From the NCBI RefSeq assembly GCF_902686445.1, contig NC_062226.1, forward strand, positions 9,354,501 to 9,418,500: a stretch of 64,000 bases of DNA, in the 5' to 3' direction. The notes below the pieces were generated by a model. The model was not told where the DNA came from. It was given only the letters and a program-made list of their open reading frames with translations, and made no database searches. Positions 24,721 to 35,710 of this stretch are shown here, in pieces (within the stretch, counting starts at the first letter, position 1; every line of letters begins with the position of its first letter). This DNA comes from Sciurus carolinensis (Eukaryota; Chordata; Mammalia; Rodentia; Sciuridae). The position numbers were made by a program, and so were the translations under genes.

Positions 24721-27100
24721 ACCATCAGCATTGTACAAATGTCTTAGAGGCCAGAGAACATGAGAAGAGCACCCGTGCGGAGACTCCTGAGGAACCTGCC
24801 TGGCAGATGATGGCACCCTAACTACGGTGTGGGGAAGAGAGGAAGTGGAGGAATGGACATCTTGGTAAAAGTCGGGTTTCTCTTACTAGAGCTGAATGCA
24901 CAATTTGGGAGAATCAGGATAGCTGAGAGCTACAGCTGGATCCCCTGGAATTAATCTCAGAAGAAGGTGGTGGCAAAGATAAGCTTGAAAACAATTTTTT
25001 AATAAAATTAAATACTTGAAAAAATCAAATAATTTGGAGGTGTGCAGTAAAAAGCATGAAGTTTCCTCTAACATTCTTTGGTATAAATCTTTGGGGTTTT
25101 TTTAATTATTATTATTCAGTTCTCCTAGGTATGCATACAGGCTATAAGATCATGTGGGCAAGGTCCCTGTTTTTCTTCTTTTTTGTGAGTACCTGTATTA
25201 ACATCTGCCGGGTGCCTGTCATGTAGTTGAGGACATGCAATAAATGTTTGTCAAGTGAACTCATGAAAAAGTTTGTATGTGTAAAGGGGTTTACTTTTCT
25301 ATATTTAGCACTATTGAAAGATACTTCGATTATTTCAAAATATTGAGTATACAAAAAAATTCAGTGAACAATTTTGAACAAATATTCATTGCACATTTGT
25401 GCCAGATTTTAAATGCAGGACTGCTTGTTAGAAGTTCACTTACTTAATATGTTGATAAAAAAAAAATTGCCTTTCAAGAAGTTTATACTTTGTCAGTCCC
25501 AAGAGTATATGAGAAAAAAAAAAAAAAAAGTATATGAGAGCACTCTCCCCTGCTTGCCAACCCTGGATGTTATTGATCTTTAATTTTTGTCAAACTGGTG
25601 GTTAGTGGTTAGTATCTCATTTTAATTTGCATATCTGGGTCTTTATTGTAGCTAAGTGTTTTTAATGTGTTCATTAGCCATCTCTCTTTCTAAAAGATAT
25701 AATTTAGTCAGTTCTTTGAGTGGGAAAAGGAATTGAGAAAAAGTCTAATTTCAGAAAACTGTTTCTAAGATGTGCCCTGTAATTTAGAATACAGTTTTCT
25801 CCCAACCTGCCTCCCCCTCTTTCTGCCCAAGCAGGTGGGCAGGTGCGTGCGTGCCCATATATAGAGGGGCACACACTCAGACTATGCACTTTGACTTGTT
25901 TACCTGCTGACCTTTTGATCATCAACAAAGCTTTTGTTTATGTGTTCAGAAAGGTCTGCCTGGTGAGTTACCAGACTCTAGTCCAGCTCATTTGAGACCT
26001 TATGTTACTTGCTTGCTTTGTCATCAAAACTAATTTTTAAAAAAGGTTTTTAGTAAAATTTTTATTAAATACTTTGTTTTAGTTTGGTACATATACATCC
26101 ATAACATTTAGAAGATATATTAGATTATAGAAATCAGAAATGTAGACGAAAAGTTGTCACCCTTAGCAGGTTTATTTGGGGGAGGCATGTCTGAGGACAC
26201 GTCTGGCAGCATTATGAACAGCACTGGCACCAAGGGCAACTGTAGGGGGTTAATGGGGACCCTGCATCATTCCTTGCCGTGTGCCTGGTGAGTAAACTCC
26301 TAGAAGTTTCTGGGAATGGTAGCAAGTGGGGAAAGGCTGTAACCAACAATCAGTGTCACAAAGTGGGGATGACTAATTTGCTGAGGACCCCGTTGAGACA
26401 GATGTTTAATTAGCTGAAGTCAGAGTGGATAAATTGGGAGAGGACTGCCTATGCAGGGAGATGCCTTTTCCCTCATCTCTCATTTAACCTTTTTTTTTTT
26501 TTTTTGTCCTTAACATTTTCTTTTTGAAGGCATCCTTAGATTGAGGGGAGATGGGAAGCTAGAGAGAAAGTACCAAGGTAATGATTTCTATTTAATTACA
26601 TTCTACTAAAAACTTAACTGTATTCCAGGTACTTTTGTATTTAACCTTTACAAAAGACCTTGTGAGATGGGCATTATCTTTTTGTTCTTTTTTTTTTCCC
26701 TCCAGTCAAGAAAACTGAGGATATATATAAAATAGAAGACGTATATACACACACCTATGTATACTCAGTGTGTGTGTGCACACTAGTAATATTGGTGAAA
26801 TTTGATTCTTGAGCCCTGTGTGTTTTTCCCTGTACCACAGCTTCTTCACTTAATGTGGGAGACTGATCCAGAGCTCTCTGGAGTAAGGGTAATAGTCTGT
26901 ATATTGACAGGAAATCAAAGTATTGGCAGGAGCTGGGATCAAACAGGTATATGCATTTGTTAGAACTGTCAAATTGTATTCATGAGATTTGTGCATGTCA
27001 TCTTATGTAAATTTGACCCAAAAGTAAAATGAAAATCTTAAACGTCAGACTTGATAATGATTTCCTCACTGAAGTATTTAGGGCACATGTACTGATGCAC
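24721..27100. other. Intronic stretch, mostly unassigned
   Basis: No gene is seen. It contains homopolymer runs (A at 25458-25466 and T at 26491-26505) and the small poly(A) insertion described separately. Confidence 0.5.
25504..25539 (+). mobile_element. Poly(A) tract flanked by 11-bp direct repeats
   Basis: The direct repeats agtatatgaga at 25504-25514 and 25529-25539 flank a run of about 16 A with nothing else between them. This is the pattern expected from an extremely 5'-truncated retrotransposition event in which only the tail was integrated. Confidence 0.55.
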
Positions 27101-27110
27101 ATGGATTGAT

Positions 27111-27330
27111 TGCTCGGCGTGGTGTTGCATGCCTGTAATCTCAGTTGCTTGGGAGGCTGAGACAGGAGGATCATGAGTTCAAAGCCAGCCTCAGCAAAAG
27201 TGAGGTGCCACGCAACTCAGTGAGATCCTGACTCTAAAAAAAAATACAGAATAGAACTGGGGATGTGGCTCAGTGGTCAAGTGCCCCTGAGTTCAATCCC
27301 TGGTACTCCCCCCACCCCCCAAAAAATAGG
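27111..27330 (+). mobile_element. Composite B1-ID SINE with 10-bp TSD
   Basis: The B1 part reads gcctgtaatctcagttgctt ... gatcctgactctaaaaaaaa. The ID part reads ctggggatgtggctcagtgg ... gttcaatccctggtact. The direct repeats atggattgat at 27101-27110 and 27331-27340 mark the insertion. Confidence 0.93.
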
Positions 27331-27528
27331 ATGGATTGATGGGTCAATATATGATATAGCTAATATAGTAAATTGTTCATTATAAGATCTAGGTGGTAGG
27401 CAAGTGGATTTTCAGCGTATAGTTCTCTCAACTTTTTGTGAAAAGAAACTGCTCATAAAAAATAAGAAAGAACTTACCAAAATTAAAAATATGTAATTCA
27501 GACTCAGGTTATATTATTATGAATTTCA

Positions 27529-27609
27529 TATATATATATATATATATATACACGCACACACACACACATACACACACACACAAACACACACACACACACA
27601 CATATATAT
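27529..27609. repeat. Compound microsatellite (TA)n(CA)n(TA)n
   Basis: A TA run is followed by an interrupted CA run and a short ATAT end. It is purine-pyrimidine alternating throughout. Confidence 0.95.
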
Positions 27610-27739
27610 GCTTGTGGCAATGAAAACTCCAGTCTTTTCTTATGGAATATTTTATTTTTCATTATCTAATATGTTAAATAACATCTTTTGAGGTCACAGT
27701 TTCTGCCACTGACCTGTGGTTTTAAGTTGTATACATAAT

Positions 27740-27960
27740 GACCGTGTAATAATGGTTACCACTTACTGATACTCTTATCTGCTAAACACTTTTTTCCATT
27801 ATATTTTACTTCTTAAAAACAGCGATTTGAATTGGTTGCTTTTGTTTTATAGAGAGAACTAAAGCTCAGAGACTGTAGAAACTTGTAAGGTCACACAGAG
27901 TCTAAGTGGTGGAGCTGGGATGCAAACCTTCATTTCCACAGACCATACTGCTCACCACTG
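27740..27960 (-). repeat. MIR SINE relic, reverse
   Basis: It reads ggttaccacttactgatact, then actaaagctcagagactgta, then gtcacacagagtctaagtgg, then ggagctgggatgcaaacctt, a clear reverse MIR. Confidence 0.78.
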
Positions 27961-27971
27961 TGAGCAGTATG
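27944..27971. repeat. Perfect 12-bp inverted repeat with 4-nt loop
   Basis: catactgctcac (27944-27955) and gtgagcagtatg (27960-27971) are exact reverse complements separated by cact. The hairpin lies between a reverse MIR and a forward MIR. Confidence 0.9.
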
Positions 27972-28069
27972 AGTAAGGTTACAGACCCGAGCTCAGAGGA
28001 GGCAGGTGTACTTTCTCCCTAAAAATACCAAAGACACCTTATTTGGGGTGGCAGCACGAGTCAATAGAA

Positions 28070-28250
28070 AGGATATAGCCTTTGGAACCAAATCAGCTCA
28101 GGTCCTCAGCCCAGCTGTACCTTTCACAAGCCATGAAATTAGGCAAGTCATCATCCCTTCCCCACATCAGCTATCTTTTCTGAAAATAAGGGTAATAACT
28201 GCCTCTCAGAGAACACATTAAAAAACCAGTCTTTAATAAGTGCTCACCTG
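28070..28250 (+). repeat. MIR SINE relic
   Basis: It reads gcctttggaaccaaatcagc, then gccatgaaattaggcaagtc, then tctgaaaataagggtaataa, then aataagtgctcacc, the forward MIR order. Confidence 0.7.
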
Positions 28251-28462
28251 ATCTCAGCTGCTGTCATCCCTTTTGCCACCACTGTGCCAGGTACACCAGG
28301 AAACCTGGCTTTGTCTGTAGGATTCGGTTTCTTTCCTCTTCTACATGTAAGACTTGGCCTTTTCCTGCACTTTTTGTTTTCTAGTATATTAAGTCTATGG
28401 AAATTGTGTCCCCTATGCAGAATGAGCCCTTGAATTGTGTTTGAATTTGATTCTGCTGGAAG

Positions 28463-28467
28463 CACTG

Positions 28468-28505
<38 letters not shown>

Positions 28506-28507
28506 TG
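28463..28507. repeat. (TTTTC)n/T-rich tract
   Basis: Several TTTTC units are followed by about 18 T. No SINE body is attached on either side. Confidence 0.9.
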
Positions 28508-31500
28508 AACAAGAAGAAAGCTAGATCCAGAGTATGAGCCCTCATGGTTTTTTACTAACAAGGTAACCATACCATATATTGAAGGATGGGTTAATTATCC
28601 TAGAGCTCCTTCATCATGTGACTTGTATCAACAAATTTAATTTCCTAGGCCAAAAATTCTAAAGTGAGCACACTATATAATTACCTGTAACAAATTTATT
28701 TACAAGTGGTTTTTAAAAACTTTTGTATTAATAGTTTAGTACCTCCCAGTGCCTGTTTCTTCTAAAACATTTAAAAGAAAGCAGTGCACTCAAACGTCAG
28801 TGTGACTTTGAAGAGAATGATTGTAGAGTTCTACACAGGCTTGGAGTGCTGCATCTGCCCCTTAAATTGTGCATCCTCAACAAAGTCTATCTGTCCCAGC
28901 AATTTAGAAGACAGTTTTAAACAACTGCAATAATGTGTAAAATTTTCCTTTTTGAGTCAAATAGTGTTACTTTCTCTTGCATACCTACAACATTAAGTGC
29001 ATTAAATGGGGGGGGGGGTGCAGGAAGAAGAAAAGTAGCTAGTCAGAGAGGATACTTTTTCTGCCTTGCAGTCACAATATCCAGAGACAAAGATCAGGCA
29101 AATGGCACTGGATTAGCACAGGGAGGTCTGGAAGGAGAGGTATGAGCATCCACCTCTCTAGATCCCTAGCTGCTGATCACAGTCAGTGAAGCATGTGGAT
29201 GCCAGTGTCATTGAACCAATTTTTCAAACAAAATCAGTGAGATATGATTAAAGCAGAAATGCTGCAAAAGATACAAGGTGGTCTGTTTGAACTCTTCAGT
29301 CTTCCCAGAAACTGTCACCACATGATCATAGAAATATCAAATCATAGCAAAACTCAGCTAGCTTGCTTGCTTGCTTTTTTCTTTTACCCATGCTGCATTT
29401 AATAGCAGAACAATGTGAATTTTAAGATAAAATGTGATTTAAGTTTCAAAAAAAAAAACAAACACTGTGGGTCATGCAGATCTTTCAAACAGTGTGTAAG
29501 AAAGCAAACCACACATTAGTAGGTATTTATGGGGCCCGTACTATGTTCTGGGCAGTGGGTATGCTGGCCGTTGCCCATTCTGACCTCATATTCTGATGGA
29601 GAGATGATGGATAAAAACCCAACAGACCAATAAGACACATTGGATAGGGGTTTTCGCTTGCAGCTTGTATGAGTTTTTTCATTTTCCTACAGAAAGAACT
29701 TCCTTGAGTCCCCAGGTTTGTGATTTGCCTGCTGAAGACTGTCTTGTCCCGAGGAACAGGCATTTCCTCAGTCTTTCCATTTATTCCATGCAACTCTTAT
29801 TTTGACCATTCCTGCTGCTGGGAGAAATGGAGAAGGCAGCGGGAACAGGGTGAACTGAGTTGTGAGTGTCTCCATCTGGAGACCATGAAGAAAGACAGCC
29901 CTGTCTCAGTCTTGGAAGCTGCTAGAGAGAATAGTCCCTCATCTACTTGGCCCTGCAACAGAGGCATCCTGGGCCTGTCTCCAGTAAGCCCCTAATGCAG
30001 TGGTGTTGCCAGCTGTCAGTACCTTGAGAAGGAAAAGGTTGTGAGCCTGCTTTTCCTTTGGGAGAGGCTGTGGGAGAGTGGTGTTGAGCTTTAATTGAGT
30101 AAATCATGCAAATGAAAGCCCCTTGAGGACAGACACGAGTTCCTTTTGGGTTACCAGTACCACTGCTGGCCCAGTTGGTTTGTTGGCTAACACCTTTTGT
30201 AAAATCAACTGAAAAGCCAATCTGCCACCCACAGCCTCTTCATTCCCTGCCAGCCCAGGTCATCACTGATTGTTTAGGAGCAAATTCATCACACTTGGGT
30301 TAAAAATGAAGTCATGCACATCTGTTAAAATCAGTGTTACCACACAAGTTCCCATAATGACACTGTCTCCTGGGAATCCTTGGGAAGCCAGAGGAGTATG
30401 CCACAGACAGACACTGGAGGGATGGACTGTCAAGTAAGGGTGCTGGGCAGGAGGGAGCCGCTGCCCTGTTACAGAGGAAAAAGAGTAAAGCCCTCTGACC
30501 TTCGGGAGAAGGGTGGGGTGGGGAGCGCATGTTGCATGCTTGTCTTTTGTGGTGGAAGCTGCAGATACCATTTTGTATTTATAATGATTTTTATAATAGC
30601 TAAATAGGAGTGCTAATAAGAAATAAAACAAGTTTAAAACATGAAGATGAGTACCTGGAGAAACAGCCAAAAAAAGCTTAAACTAATTGTTGTCTATAAG
30701 GAGGAACTTGGGAGCGGGCAGGGACTAACTGTTTTTCACCATGGGACTTGCAGTATTATTTACTTTCAAAGCCATATATGTTACTTTGATGAAGTAAAAA
30801 TAAGTTTTCAAATTTGTAAAAAGAAAACAGCTTACTTTCAAATTCTAGAGCTTACAAAGCTCTCTCTCCCTTACTTACATGAACCTTCTCTATTTAGGAA
30901 CTTCCTTCTCCTAAAAGCTATCATCCATTTCATTGAATTAGATGTCAGATTTCTATGAGAACATCATTATTAATAGTTGCTTCCCATTATAAATATTTCC
31001 AAACTTTTTAAGAACAAAGTGTCATTTGAGTATAACCATCATATTGTGAATTTTGCCAACGTTTTTGTCTCTGTGACCTGTATTTTCTGTAGGTTAAAGC
31101 ACAAGCTATTAGCCAAATACTCTGTCCCAGTCTGAGAATGACTAATATCTCTAATATAAATGAAAACAGCTGCTTTTCCATAACATTAGAGTCCCAAACA
31201 GCTGTCACATGTACATTTTGACATTCTTTTTTCCTTTTAAATCGGGACAAAAATTAGTTTACTGGATCTACTAATCTGGTTAAGTATATCGTCTAACTTC
31301 TGTGGAGAGGTAGAGGAGAGGTCACAGAGAAGCCAGAGTTGAGCTAGAATGTAGCTATCCCTGAAGACTTGAATGTACTTAGGATGAAACCTGTCATATG
31401 CCAAAAGCATAAGGTCTGCATGGGCCTGGTAGTGGCTTCTCACCACTGTCGCCATTGCCAGTGAACCTGAACCTCGGCAGACGGCCATTGCTTTCCTCTT

Positions 31501-31580
31501 CTGCTGAGGATTGTCTCCTGAAAGTCCGCATGGGAACCTTCTCCCCCTGCGGCCCTTATGTTGGAATTCAGCCGCGGATC
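28508..31580. other. Repeat-poor intronic stretch
   Basis: No gene or clear mobile element is seen. It contains an 11-base G-run (29008-29018), short GCTT units (29356-29374) and a 10-A run at about 29449. The 29700-30000 and 30380-30600 blocks are GC-richer. Confidence 0.5.
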
Positions 31581-31584
31581 AGAA

Positions 31585-31700
31585 GCTCGTGCTTCCTGTT
31601 TTGGCAAGAGTTGACCCTGCCACTGCTCCCTGGTGACCTTCGTCATGTCATTTTCTGAACTCCTTGCTTTAGTCTCCTCTTCAGTAAAATAAGGTCCCAG
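31585..31700 (+). repeat. MIR SINE relic
   Basis: It reads gtgaccttcgtcatgtcatt, then ctttagtctcctcttcagta, then aaataaggtcccag, a forward MIR fragment. Confidence 0.5.
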
Positions 31701-31769
31701 CTTCCTCCCAGGTTCTTGGTTGCTCTTCACTGTGGAGGGTAAGGCCTGACTGCCAGAAGAAGCTGCCTG

Positions 31770-31925
31770 ACTCCATCTCGCCCTGTTACTTGTGCTAGCT
31801 CTGTGTTGTTTTTTTGCCTGTTTGAACTTGATTTTCCTTAATTGTAAGGGAAAATAGTGATAGCATCTTCTTCATAGCATTGTTGTGAAGATTCAGTCGT
31901 CTTTGCTGGTACTGTATACCTCCAC
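31770..31925 (+). repeat. MIR SINE relic
   Basis: It reads gttacttgtgctagctctgt, then ttgattttccttaattgtaa, then atagcattgttgtgaagatt, a forward MIR. Confidence 0.6.
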
Positions 31926-32727
31926 AAATGTCAATCCCATGCCCTCCTTCCATTTTCTGTTTGAGACCCAGTCAAACTCAGTTTTGTGGTATAACTTTGT
32001 GGTACTGTTGTTTTTGTGGTTGTTGTTTTAATGTCTACTGTTTTGAGTCATAGTTTGGTAAGACTCAAGCTGCTAAGGAACCCAGCTTAAATTTAGTCCA
32101 TGTTAAGTACAGACAGAACGTTTGCGTCTGCCCAGCTGCTCATTTGAGCTTTTCCAAGAGTCCCAGGCCTTTGTCAAACAGCAAATCATCAACAAGAACA
32201 CAGAGTATGCTTGCAGGCATGACCTGGCCAATTCCTCAGGTGCACCTTGCATCTGGAGCTAGATATGCAGAAGGGTTAAAAGCAGGAGAAACTTTTGTCA
32301 TAAATTTTCTTTTCAGCAGGACTTCCCAGGGAACATCTGACATTAGCACAGAGGAAATGCTGATTGGCCTGGGAGTCAGCTGAAGGAGACAGGAACTGCA
32401 GTGGAAGCTGCTGGATTTACTGTTATTAGCAAGGCAAATGGAAAGCCAGCAGGGCAGCCCAGCTCCCAGATAATAGATCTAACAAGAAGGAAAACGCCCA
32501 GAAAGGAAAATGGCTGGCAGCCCAACTCCTCTGTCTTTTTTTTTTTCCTTTTCTTTTCCCATTGTTCTTACCTTTTTGTTTGGTTTGGAGCAAAAGGAAA
32601 ACCATATTTTAACATCTTAGTTATAAGTCACAATTGACTTAAAATAAAACAGGATCTATAATTCAGCTTCTACCTGTTTGATAGCCTGAGGGTTGCACAT
32701 GGCAAAATGTGCAAAATCATATTGGTA

Positions 32728-32837
32728 TAGTAATAAATAGTCACTCCTGAGTACTTAGATGCCAGGCTAAGTGCTTTCCTTCTGCTATTACCTCATTTAA
32801 TCTACACAAGAGCCACGTGAGCTACAGATCATCATCC
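32728..32837 (-). repeat. MIR relic, reverse, left part (split by insertion)
   Basis: It reads cctgagtacttagatgccag, then tattacctcatttaatctac, then cagatcatcatcc. It resumes at 33500 with ccaatttagaggtaaggaac after a 658-bp insert. Confidence 0.75.
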
Positions 32838-33495
32838 TGTCACGGCAAGTCTGGAGGCATCTCCAGACTGGGGTCCGAGGAGTTCCCAGAGAGAAGGGGG
32901 AACTTGACTTGGGACCGGAGGGGTTCTTGGCTTACATGACAGACAAGAACTTTGGCATGTGCCAGAGGCTTCGATGGGCTTATGTAGGAAAGTGACACAC
33001 TTTCAAGGGAGAATGTGGGCAATCTCGAGAGAGACGTGACTTGTTGATTCTCAGCTCTTCTTTTAACAAAGGAAACTTTGTGAGGGTCAGAGTATGGGAA
33101 GGTATGTAGGGATGATATCACTCTGGTGATCTCAAGATGGTTTATGGTGGTCTGGTTAATCTCAGGATCCTTAGGCTGACATGGTCTTTGTTATCTGATC
33201 AATAGATAGCTCTGGAAAGTACCCTAAATTATGGGTTTCTGATATATCTCTCTTAATCTATTAATTGGGGGGTTAATTAACAGTGCTCAAGATGATTATC
33301 ATAAGTGAACAGATTTATGGTTAACTTTAAGATTTTCAGATTTCTTAGGAATTTGGGAGTGACTGGCCCAGAAGAAAGACTGGCTTCGGGATGACAGGCC
33401 TGGGAAAGTACATAAAACTTTCTAATTAAAAATTTTATTTTCTTGTCCTTCCTTCATGTTTCCTTTCTTCTTGTTTCTTATTCTATCCTATTTCA
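32838..33495. mobile_element. Candidate solo LTR (TG...CA, 4-bp TSD) inside a MIR
   Basis: The insert begins TGTCACGG, ends TTTCA, and is 658 bp long. The flanks are atcc on the left (32834-32837) and gtcc on the right (33496-33499). Removing the insert and one 4-bp copy rejoins the MIR as catcatcc-ccaatttag, close to its consensus. TG/CA ends, this length and a 4-bp duplication fit a solitary LTR of a class I endogenous retrovirus. No coding remnant, primer-binding site or paired LTR is seen, and I cannot assign family or orientation. Confidence 0.5.
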
Positions 33496-33499
33496 GTCC

Positions 33500-33600
33500 C
33501 CAATTTAGAGGTAAGGAACCAATGCTTAGAACATCTGAGTTCTTTCCCAAGGTCTTACACGTGGGCAGAGCTGGGACTTGAACCTGGCCTTAAGATCCTA
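33500..33600 (-). repeat. MIR relic, reverse, right part
   Basis: It reads ccaatttagaggtaaggaac, then cccaaggtcttacacgtggg, then gctgggacttgaacctggcc. It continues the MIR interrupted at 32837. Confidence 0.75.
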
Positions 33601-34480
33601 CCAATCTGGTGGAAGGTATCGAGGCAAGCATGCAGGTGGCTATTATAAAGAGCCAGACAAGGGACTGGCAATAAGAGAAGTGCTGGCTGATACTTGTGTC
33701 CTGATTGAAACAAGCCCTTAGTACAGTGGTCGTTGGGAGGACTATGGGGCAGGCGGAGAGGAACCCTTCTGATTGGTGGAGCTAGTATTTGAAGGGTCTG
33801 ACCCCACATGACAGGAACAGGTGCAGCTGGGCAATTAGCAGTAGGGGACCATAGGGCTGAGGGGACAGTGCAGGTGCTGGCAACAGGGACCAATAAAGCA
33901 GAGAATGCCTAGTATCTGGGGACAGCCATTCAGGGAGCCATATTCTATACAGGGTTGGGTCATAAAGGCAACAGATGAGCAAAAATTCCGCTGTCAAAAC
34001 TACCTTTAAAAAAAAAAAAACCTCAAAAATACCTGTCAAGAGGTCAATGTATTGTAATTTTTCCTGAGAAATCCACAGTTAGCTTTTTTCTCTATCATTA
34101 GAACAGATGAAAGCTAAAACTACTTACCTTTAAATGCTAAAAGCACACTTGTCCCAGAAAGAAGCTCATAGTTTAAAAGGGACTGAAAGGCTGAGACACC
34201 ACCATCTCCCCAATTAATTGTTAAGTCATTCATCAGACATTTACCAAGTTCTGAGGTTGCAAAGTTGAGTAGACTCCTGCCTCTCAGTCATACTTCTGGG
34301 ACTCTGGGTCACTGAGAGTCATGGCAAATGGAATCCTCCAAACTGTTAAAATTGTTCTCTTGGTCAGGGCTTCCCTTCTTTTTTCCAAGCATGTGTAGTG
34401 GATTTGGAAAAATGTATAATTGATGCGCAAGGAAATCCAGGGCAGGGTTCTGGGCAGGGTTGGGCCAAGGGCAAGAGCAC
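33601..34480. other. Intronic stretch without a confident assignment
   Basis: It is G/A-rich in part (33650-33960), with an A13 run at about 34009-34021. No gene is seen. Confidence 0.45.
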
Positions 34481-34484
34481 TTCC

Positions 34485-35100
34485 TAGAATGAGACATGAA
34501 GGCCAAGCCAGATTTTAAAAAAGGAAGCCTTGCTTTTGGCTGCCCTGGGATTGTAGAAACTCTTTTCACTTGGGGTGGAGCCTGTGGGGGAGGGCAGTGC
34601 TGAGGGTGTAGTCACCTTTTGTGGGGAAAGGAAGGAGGCCACTGTGGGGATCTGGTAGGGCCTGATGTCACTGGAGTCAGAAGGAGAAAAGTAGGTGCAA
34701 CAAGTCAGAGATCCAATAGGACTTAGGGGACACCCGTAGTGGAGGAATGTGACTTTGACAAAGTAGAGGAACAGGTGTTCTGGGTGAAGGGAAGGGCACA
34801 GCCATGACCCGGAGGTGGGAAGCCATGAGGTGAATGCGCTGAACAACAGGTGGCCAGTCCAGCTGGGTCTGGAGGACAGGCAGCAATAAGTCAGGATGAG
34901 CGCAGGGTCTGGGGTTGGGGGACGAGTTAGCATCTAGATCCGTGGTCCATAGGGAAGTCGCGGAAGCTGTAGGACTCCAGAGAGCGTTCTCCAACAACGG
35001 GTAAAGAGCGGGTGGCTGGAGGCCAGGGATGGTGGGAGGCTGCTGCCAGGGGCAGGGGAGCCTTACTTGTGGCCAGTCAGCAGAACATGGGAGCTGATTT
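34485..35100 (-). repeat. L2-like relic, reverse, G-rich
   Basis: The layout (ggcacagccatgacccggag, ccatgaggtgaatgcgctga, aggtggccagtccagctggg) resembles the reverse complement of the L2 3' region. The long overlapping open frames on the - strand here are rich in Ser, Pro and Leu, as expected from a CT-rich strand, and are not taken as genes. Confidence 0.4.
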
Positions 35101-35159
35101 ACATCAGCAACGAGGAGGAAAGCTGAGGAAGACTGTCCCAAACTTGTGAGTGCTGTCTC

Positions 35160-35270
35160 ACCACGGAGTCCACAGAGCTTTACTCCTCTTTCCGTCCCTA
35201 GTACCTAACTCGGGGCCCGACACATAGGAGGAGTATGGCAAGCGTTTGAGGAAGCACTGAGTTAATCTAT
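35160..35270 (+). repeat. L2 3'-end relic
   Basis: It reads tttccgtccctagtacctaa, then ggggcccgacacataggagg, then gtttgaggaagcactgagtt, the L2 terminal order. Confidence 0.55.
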
Positions 35271-35569
35271 GGCAAGAATCAGGTGCCATCACTGGAAACA
35301 CCATTACAAGGAAAAAGAACTGGTCTGGAAAGGAAAGGTTCAAAGGTTTACAGTTGGTTCTAAAAATCAGAAGCTAAAAAGGGCACGGAGTGCTCCCTGT
35401 TCCTGCAAAGGCAGGCGCAGCCACTCGTGCCCGTGCTTCTCTGGCAGGTGGGGGAAGCCCCCGAGAAGCCTGTGACCTGCCGCCTGTCTGAAGGCTCTGG
35501 CCCCCCACAGCCACTTGCACTGAGCTGTTTATGAAACCTGTCACTGGGCCTCCCTGAATCTGCCCGGGG

Positions 35570-35710
35570 CCCATTTAGTACATACAGCAGCTCCCCTCAT
35601 TTTACAGAGCAGGGAACTGCCATACGGAGGATGTGGTCTATCCAAGCCATTCTCTGACCTGAGCAGATCTGAAGGAGTCTTCAGATTCCAGTGTCCCATT
35701 ACAGAGCAGA
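35570..35710 (-). repeat. MIR SINE relic, reverse
   Basis: It reads ctcattttacagagcaggga, then tctgaaggagtcttcagatt. Diverged. Confidence 0.5.

Noticed and set aside
27529..27609. CRISPR-like or spaced repeat array
   Set aside because: It is a plain dinucleotide microsatellite. No array with regular unique spacers exists in the window.
34484..35141. Two long overlapping open frames on the - strand (149 and 154 aa)
   Set aside because: They are Pro/Ser/Leu-rich from a CT-rich strand, overlap each other in different frames, lie over an L2-like relic inside an intron, and contain no recognisable domain.
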